From NCBI GenBank assembly GCA_030159075.1, contig BROG01000464.1, forward strand, positions 186,001-250,000: DNA of 64,000 nt, given 5' to 3'. This DNA comes from Atrina japonica. Its lineage: Eukaryota; Mollusca; Bivalvia; Pterioida; Pinnidae. The notes under the pieces are model-generated. The model was given only the letters and a program-made list of their open reading frames with translations. It searched no databases and was not told the origin of the DNA. Below are positions 58,696 to 64,000 of this stretch, one piece after another (position 1 is the stretch's first letter; the number at the start of each line of letters is the position of its first letter). The translations under genes were made by a program, and so were the position numbers.

Positions 58696-58975
58696 GTAAA
58701 TATTATAAACATAATACCAAAGTTATAATGCTCAAGGCAATCGTTTCTGTCAATTAGACTTCATAAGTTGAGCTCCAGTTTAAAATAGATTTTCTAAAGG
58801 GGAAGTGGTATCAAACAAGGCCAAATAATAAATCTAAATGTATAGGCAAAATCCGTCTAAGACTACGAGTAACCACTGTAAAAAGATGACAATCTTAGCA
58901 TTAAAAGAATTTAGAATTTAAATGGTGTTATCAATGCGAACCTTTACTTTAGTATAAGATTATCAACTGGTACCG
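58696..58975 (+). mobile_element. Dispersed repeat family A, plus-strand copy
   Basis: It is close to 24020-24290, sharing 'taccaaagttataatgctca', 'cgtttctgtcaattagactt', 'aaggccaaataataaatcta' and 'ttactttagtataagattat'. The similarity ends abruptly on both sides. Confidence 0.85.
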
Positions 58976-59099
58976 AAATAACAATTTAATATATTCATTA
59001 TGATTACTGTAGTCATAATGCAATCCATGGATTAATTTCCTGCAGAAATAACATACATGTGATAGGCTTCCAGACATAACGTTTATCATTTTTGCAGCC

Positions 59100-59880
59100 T
59101 TTGAGGCCCATGTATTAGGTCGTCCTTACGTGACTTGTGACAATAGCCAAAAACTGGTGAATCATCACGCCGACTTGTATATTAAAAAGCCTCCTAGACA
59201 TGGCTTGTGTGTTATAAAGCCGTGATTCACGTATAACAAATCCCAGTTAAATTATGTATAAAGATTCACATACATAATTTGTATATTATGAAAACCCTAG
59301 AAATAACTAGAACCAAGTGTCATAATACATATGTGTAATATGTAAGAGTCTAATAAGTGCATTATGGCTTATGTGGTAATACAGTGTATATTAATTGTTT
59401 GTATAATAAAAATATGTGCTACCAGACTTAACGTGGGTGTTATAAAGTCTCGATAAGAGTAAAGCTGGGACATGCACTGTGTTTTTTAAAACCTCATAAA
59501 TGTCTTGTGTTCAACAATGTACAGACATATCTTGTCCATCATAACACCAAGTTATGACTTTTGTATCATACTCTTCAGCCATGACTTGTGTATCATAACG
59601 TTGAGATATGACATGTGTACTAGTATAATGTCCACACATGACTAATGTACTGGTATAATGACAAGATATGACTTGTGTACTGTCATAACGTTGAGACATG
59701 ACTTGTGTACTCGTAAAATGTCCACACATGATATGTACTGGTATAATGACAAGATATGACTTGTGTACTGTCATAACGTTGAGACATGACTTGTGTACTC
59801 GTAAAATGTCCACACATGATATGTACTAGTATAAGGCCCAGAAATGACTTGTGTATTATAATGTCTAGACATGACTTACG
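59100..59880. repeat. Degenerate minisatellite with an 88-bp higher-order unit
   Basis: Units of about 20-26 bp follow 'gacatgacttgtgtactcgt' plus 'ataatgt'. From about 59659 a four-unit block (acaagatatgacttgtgtac ... ccacacatgatatgtact) repeats with an exact 88-bp shift. Before 59500 the same theme is more degraded (gtgtgttataaag, taatacatatgtg). The Thr/His/Val-rich open frames on the minus strand are artefacts. Confidence 0.88.
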
Positions 59881-61514
59881 TTTGTCCCGCCTCGGACTGA
59901 CGACGTATCTGCCATTTTGCCAAGCCAGAATTTTACCGTAAGGTGTAGACATGCTACATGCTCTATGACATCACGATGTAATTTTCGAAAGAAAATAAAA
60001 AACCAGCGACACTACAATATACAGAGAAATTTGCCACTACACCATCCTGTAGTGTCCTAATTTCCTCTTATACTTTGCCACAACTGTTTGTGAGGTAACA
60101 CGAATGGTGATAATAATGATTACTTAATTGCACACATAAAACATACTTTATGTATGTATTATAGTTTCATTCTCAGGTTTTTTCTTTTTCTCCACAGCAC
60201 TTTTCACACTCTATTAGGTATGAACTGTAGTCACGTAAATCTGACCAATTATCCCTGTGTGTGCATCCCTTTTCAACTACTTAATTCATTTTGTTGTGTT
60301 AAGTAACTGTAGGAAACTAGAAGATGATATAATTATTACAAAAATTCAGATTTTGTTTTCAAAAGGTTGATTATCCCAAAAAGAGAAATTATATTGATAA
60401 GGAAATTGAAATGGTCATAAATTTAAATATTCTCATTTAAGGGCGAAAATAGAGACAATTAAACTTTTGCGAAAATTAGATAATAATTTCAGACCAAATA
60501 TCATAAATGTTTCTGTACGTAAACTGTTTTTGTTCAATAAATTATCTAATTCATTTTAGATTAAACCTGAGGCACTCAGCCCTCCTTGCCAATTTCAGTT
60601 ATTTTTGAACAATTATTGAGCTTTTGTCTTGTCTATTACACTGCGCATACACTATGATTTTGTTGACAATTATGTTTATTAATTCTCTGTGCTGTAACAG
60701 TCAGTCTTTCCTGGTGTTAATCGTATCGTTAGTAGACGTATTTGTATTCGATATGACTTATTTACTATATAAAACTGCAAATAAAATGCACATGAAACAT
60801 TTAGCGATGACACGAAAATACAAAATATATGATAGATGTAAAAACAAAAACATATAATCATTTCCCACACTTTAATAAATGTATTAAAGTCGTAGATTAC
60901 CGTGTGATCCAGATGTCGCAATGTCATCAAACCATAAATGATATATTGCTTGCTGCAAAATCAATTAAAATCACATTTTAAATATAGGTAATAACTGTAT
61001 CGTGTGAATCTATGATATCAGAACTGAGACAATGAGAAGGTTAATGTGTTGTAGGACTGCTAATGTCACGTGTGACTATTATAAATGTTGTAAAACTCCC
61101 TTAGGTGCAATCTCTGTGTACGATGCGATGAGCGAAATTATACGATTGAAACTTAACCATCATTGTATTTGATATATATTTATTTCACACATATTTATTC
61201 CGCGTTATATACTTTGTATGCTAGGTATCTGCACAGTTACCCTCTTCCTAGTTGACATTATACATGTAGTTTGTTGTTTCATTTCTTATAGGCTTATCTA
61301 CAGCAAGATGAAAATAATTTTTTTCAAGTCTTTGAATTGTGAATAAATCTTAAAATGATTTCACGTTCAATCTCAAGCTGAATTCAGTCTTAAAAGATTA
61401 CCACTTTTGTTTCACCCTATAGCTTATTTCTAAATGAATTCATATCGGAACCGATTGAATGTGCTGTTTTTGAATTTTAAAACTTTTCTTAAACTTAACA
61501 TATCGTTTTTGTAG

Positions 61515-61658
61515 AAATAGTAATGACGGCGGCGAAAAGAGACGGAAGGGCGATCATGCGTCTTGAAAGGATGTTGCGGAAAGAAATCGATGACAAAAAT
61601 GTACACCACGTGGCCGGTGGTGCTTACAAAGGCATATTGATAAACAAGGCCGCCGACA
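61515..61658 (+). CDS. Unidentified gene, putative exon 2
   Basis: The acceptor is atcgtttttgtag and a strong donor GTATGT follows 61658. The 144-nt exon is phase 1 on both sides and reads EIVMTAAKRDGRAIMRLERM then LRKEIDDKNVHHVAGGAYKG and ILINKAAD. It is GC-richer than its surroundings and has coding character: a basic amphipathic helix (RAIMRLERMLRKEI) followed by a small Gly/Ala-rich loop. Joined to MDDSE from exon 1 the frame is open. I do not recognise the family. No later exon was found in the last 2.3 kb, so the gene probably continues to the right. Confidence 0.55.
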
Positions 61659-61673
61659 GTATGTACAAATTAA

Positions 61674-61881
61674 GAGGTCTACCAAGATAAAGTGGTACAT
61701 CCGGGTTCTGTCAGAAGCCAAAACAATACATTTTCCAAAATAGGGATATACAGGTTTAATATTTTGCCTGGCACTGATTCCACGCATTGCAATATGCCAA
61801 CAAGTAACGCGTCACCCTGCTATGATCTAATTTAGACTAATTGTGTTTGTAAACATGTGCCAGTTTATCTTGTTGAAGCCC
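61674..61881. mobile_element. MITE family C, short copy
   Basis: The left end 'gtctaccaagataaagtgg' and the right end 'cagtttatcttgttgaagcc' are imperfect inverted repeats of about 20 bp. The interior shares 'tctgtcagaagccaaaacaa' and 'gtgtttgtaaacatgtgcca' with the longer copy at 27025-27452. It starts 15 bp after the donor of the putative exon. Confidence 0.7.
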
Positions 61882-62649
61882 TGTATTTCAAAAGTTTTTT
61901 GGCTAATGCCAATCTTAACTGTTGATAACTTGATCGATATTATTTATTGTTCCTACATATTTAAATGAATGCGAATTCAAACGATTAGTTTGTTTGTTTA
62001 GAGGGAGTAGGAATTTATATATCGTCATTTGAAGGAGGTAAAATAAGGTCACACCAAATATCTGGCTACAGTTCGATAGATTGATAAAGGGGAATGAATA
62101 TCTAAATCGTATCTTATAAATCAACATATTATCTCTTAAACGAAAGTGGGCGGCAGATTAATCTCTCAGGCTTCGGTAAGACTGGTAGTCTCTCCATTTC
62201 CATCCAAAATAAATTACAGTAAAATGATGTGTTTAGCGTCTTACTGTAATGATCAGATATATTCACTGTAAATGGAAGTGCTTTTTCGCATAATGTTCAC
62301 TAGTAATGTCAATTTTTCATTTTCGTGTAAATTTCACGATATGTTTCATGAACAGTGGAACTTCGCCTAAAGTCGACCATCTCTCATTTAAGATCGCGGA
62401 TATTCTCTTGATAATTTCCTCATAGATATTTAAAAAGAAAAGACTCCAGAGTATCAGACTACTTTTAATCTTTCATCCTTAATAGCGAGGTTCCATTCTA
62501 GTTTATATATAAGGAACCCGCACAAAGTTAACAATTTTTAACCTCTATGTGTCTTAACAGTGGACGCGAAACGTAAATAATGATTAAATTGATCAATTTT
62601 GTGCAAGACTTTGCAAGTCGTACCAGTGATTTATTGAAGGTACATGATA

Positions 62650-62935
62650 CAAACTTTGATTTTACGGTCAGTGTAATAGTCTTGTTTGCGAGTACTCAGT
62701 TTCACTAAATGAAATGTTGAGTTGCGTGTTCGATATTAGTTAAACAGTTAAGACGTATATACCAATTGTGACGAGGATTCGTTCCTCACTTATTTCATGT
62801 GGACTCACGGCGTGTGTGACACATGATCCCACCTCTTGATTTCCCGAGGTCTGTGTTTTTTCCAATTTTTACCAGATCGTATCTATATCCTGGACATCCT
62901 ACGGATATATACTTTGGTATCATATAGTTATATAT
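62650..62935 (+). mobile_element. Dispersed repeat family B, long copy 1
   Basis: It shares with 63545-63890 the whole order 'ttttacggtcagtgtaatag', 'gtttcacta', 'accaattgtgacgaggatt', 'gtggactcacggcg', 'gatcccacctct', 'tatcctggacatcc', 'actttggtatc', but lacks the middle 'ccggtcgacagggg' block. Confidence 0.85.
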
Positions 62936-63126
62936 AATGATATTATATCAGATTGTAACGTCATGGATAGGATTGAGACTATAACTAAACTATATCGTCT
63001 TGTAATTTGCGTTTTAAGTAAATGTGTGTTATATGAGAGTCGACAAAGTGAAACTACCCACATTTCTGAAATTATGTGAAATGAAAACTTTAGAAATTAT
63101 AAGAGTCTTGTTTCTAGTCATAATAG

Positions 63127-63182
63127 ACTTCTGTGGTCGAGTGGTTAGGGCATCGTGCTTTAACCCATGAAGTCCCTCATCT
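63127..63182 (+). mobile_element. tRNA-derived SINE, truncated head (copy 6)
   Basis: 'tggtcgagtggttagggcat' and 'cgtgctttaacccatgaagt' match the A-box head of the copy at 41088. The sequence departs before the B-box. Confidence 0.7.
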
Positions 63183-63544
63183 AATATCAGCATAGACATC
63201 AATAAAGAAAAACAAAATGTAGCAATAGCCAAAATGTATATTCAGTTTAGCGTTCTTATTTAGTATCATTATGTTCTTGATCATTCTAAGAGTAAACATT
63301 TGTTAAGGCAACACGAAATACTATTATTAAGTTGGCGAGAAAAAAAAGACTTTTAACCCGTCTTCCTTGCGTTAGAGAAGCTGTATTTTTATTTTACTTG
63401 TTTACTAGTATCTTTAAAAAATATATTTGTCATAATCTAAAGATGTTAAACCAACAAATGGCAGACTCGCTAATTCTTGTTCATACCAATAACTAAAATA
63501 ACTAAATAACTGCTCGCTGACGGATTGTTGACGCAGGGATATCG

Positions 63545-63890
63545 AAGGCCGCGTTTAATGTCAACGTTCCGCAAGTTTTACGGTCGGTGTAGTAGTCTTC
63601 TTTGCGACTGCTCTGTTTCACTGAGTGAAGTGTTGGGTTGCCTTTTCGTTGGCGTTTGTTGAGACGTCTGTACCAATTGTGACGGGGATACACTCCTCAC
63701 GTGTTTCACTGGACTTGACTGTGGACTCACGGCGGGTGTGACCGGTCGACAGGGGATGCTTACTCCTCCATGGCACCGATCCCACCTCTGGGTTTCCAGA
63801 GGTCCGTGTTAGTCCATTTTTTATCGGATTTGTATCTATGTCCTGGACATTCTATTGATTTACGCTTTGGTATCTGAGGTTTTTATATCG
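63545..63890 (+). mobile_element. Dispersed repeat family B, longest copy
   Basis: It carries 'ttttacggtcggtgtagtag', 'accaattgtgacggggatac', 'gtgtgaccggtcgacagggg', 'gatgcttactcctcc', 'gtttccagaggtccgtgtta' and 'tcctggacattctattg'. The central block resembles a repeat I recall from oyster genomes. There is no open frame of note. Confidence 0.85.
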
Positions 63891-64000
63891 TATATTAAGT
63901 GTAGCTTGTATATCTGTTGTACATGTTGTTGTCATTTCAAGATCTGAAAGATGTCGAGCCGGCGGAAGGAAGGCTTGAGTTTTTGGCTTACCTGGTAAAC

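Larger units (their letters stand above)
49968..61514. other. Presumed first intron of the unidentified gene
   Basis: About 11.5 kb of non-coding sequence holds the repeats listed separately. Blocks without a listed feature (50.3-51.0, 51.8-52.7, 56.0-57.0, 57.2-58.6 and 60.0-61.5 kb) show no supported exon on either strand. Confidence 0.5.
61659..64000. other. Presumed second intron of the unidentified gene
   Basis: It holds a MITE family C copy directly after the donor, two family B copies and a SINE fragment. The remainder shows no supported exon. Confidence 0.45.

Noticed and set aside
59500..59880. CRISPR-like repeat array
   Set aside because: Units are contiguous and degenerate with no unique spacers, and the genome is animal.
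59511..59952. Thr/His/Val-repeat protein frames on the minus strand
   Set aside because: They are translations of the minisatellite and change with unit phase; no start context or conservation.

Overview
The window is animal nuclear DNA. It is AT-rich and mostly non-coding, with short exons bounded by GT/AG introns, long microsatellites and many small interspersed repeats. The genes and the repeat styles point to a mollusc, most likely a bivalve. That placement is inference: repeats ending in the tail 'attgttgagtgtg', elements beginning 'gcccccgg...', and a 'gtgtgaccggtcgacagggg' repeat all resemble sequences common in bivalve genomes.

Three protein-coding loci can be supported. (1) At 208-1598 (+) lies the large final coding exon of a cyclic-nucleotide-gated channel alpha subunit, running from segment S3 through the pore, C-linker, cyclic-nucleotide-binding domain and C-terminal coiled coil. 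Its earlier exons lie to the left of the window. (2) From 46745 down to 17841 (-) lies a complete MOSPD2 gene: 16 coding exons, all phase-compatible, encoding about 525 residues (CRAL-TRIO domain, MSP/VAP-like domain, C-terminal membrane anchor). MOSPD2 is an ER-anchored lipid-transfer and membrane-contact protein. (3) Head-to-head with it, at 49952-49967 and 61515-61658 (+), are two exons that join in phase as the start of an unidentified gene continuing beyond the recognisable exons.

Layout: 1-1.6 kb CNG channel exon; 1.6-16.6 kb intergenic DNA with microsatellites, a degenerate minisatellite and a dead Tc1-like transposase (11.5-12.5 kb); 16.6-46.75 kb MOSPD2, whose introns hold a dead hAT-like transposase fragment (25.2-25.8 kb), SINEs, many small inverted-repeat elements and local tandem duplications; 46.75-49.95 kb the space between the two divergent genes; 49.95-61.7 kb the first long intron of the unidentified gene, with an almost exact 338-bp tandem duplication, two foldback elements and an 88-bp higher-order minisatellite; 61.7-64 kb more repeats.

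Nothing here is a gene cluster or defence-type system. The three genes have no evident functional link. The main value of the window lies in repeat biology: at least six families of non-autonomous inverted-repeat elements, most with more than one copy inside the window, one tRNA-derived SINE family with six copies, two other dispersed families with four or five copies each, and a tandem duplication that copies a MOSPD2 splice site. All similarity statements come from reading the sequence by eye, so percentage identities are not given.
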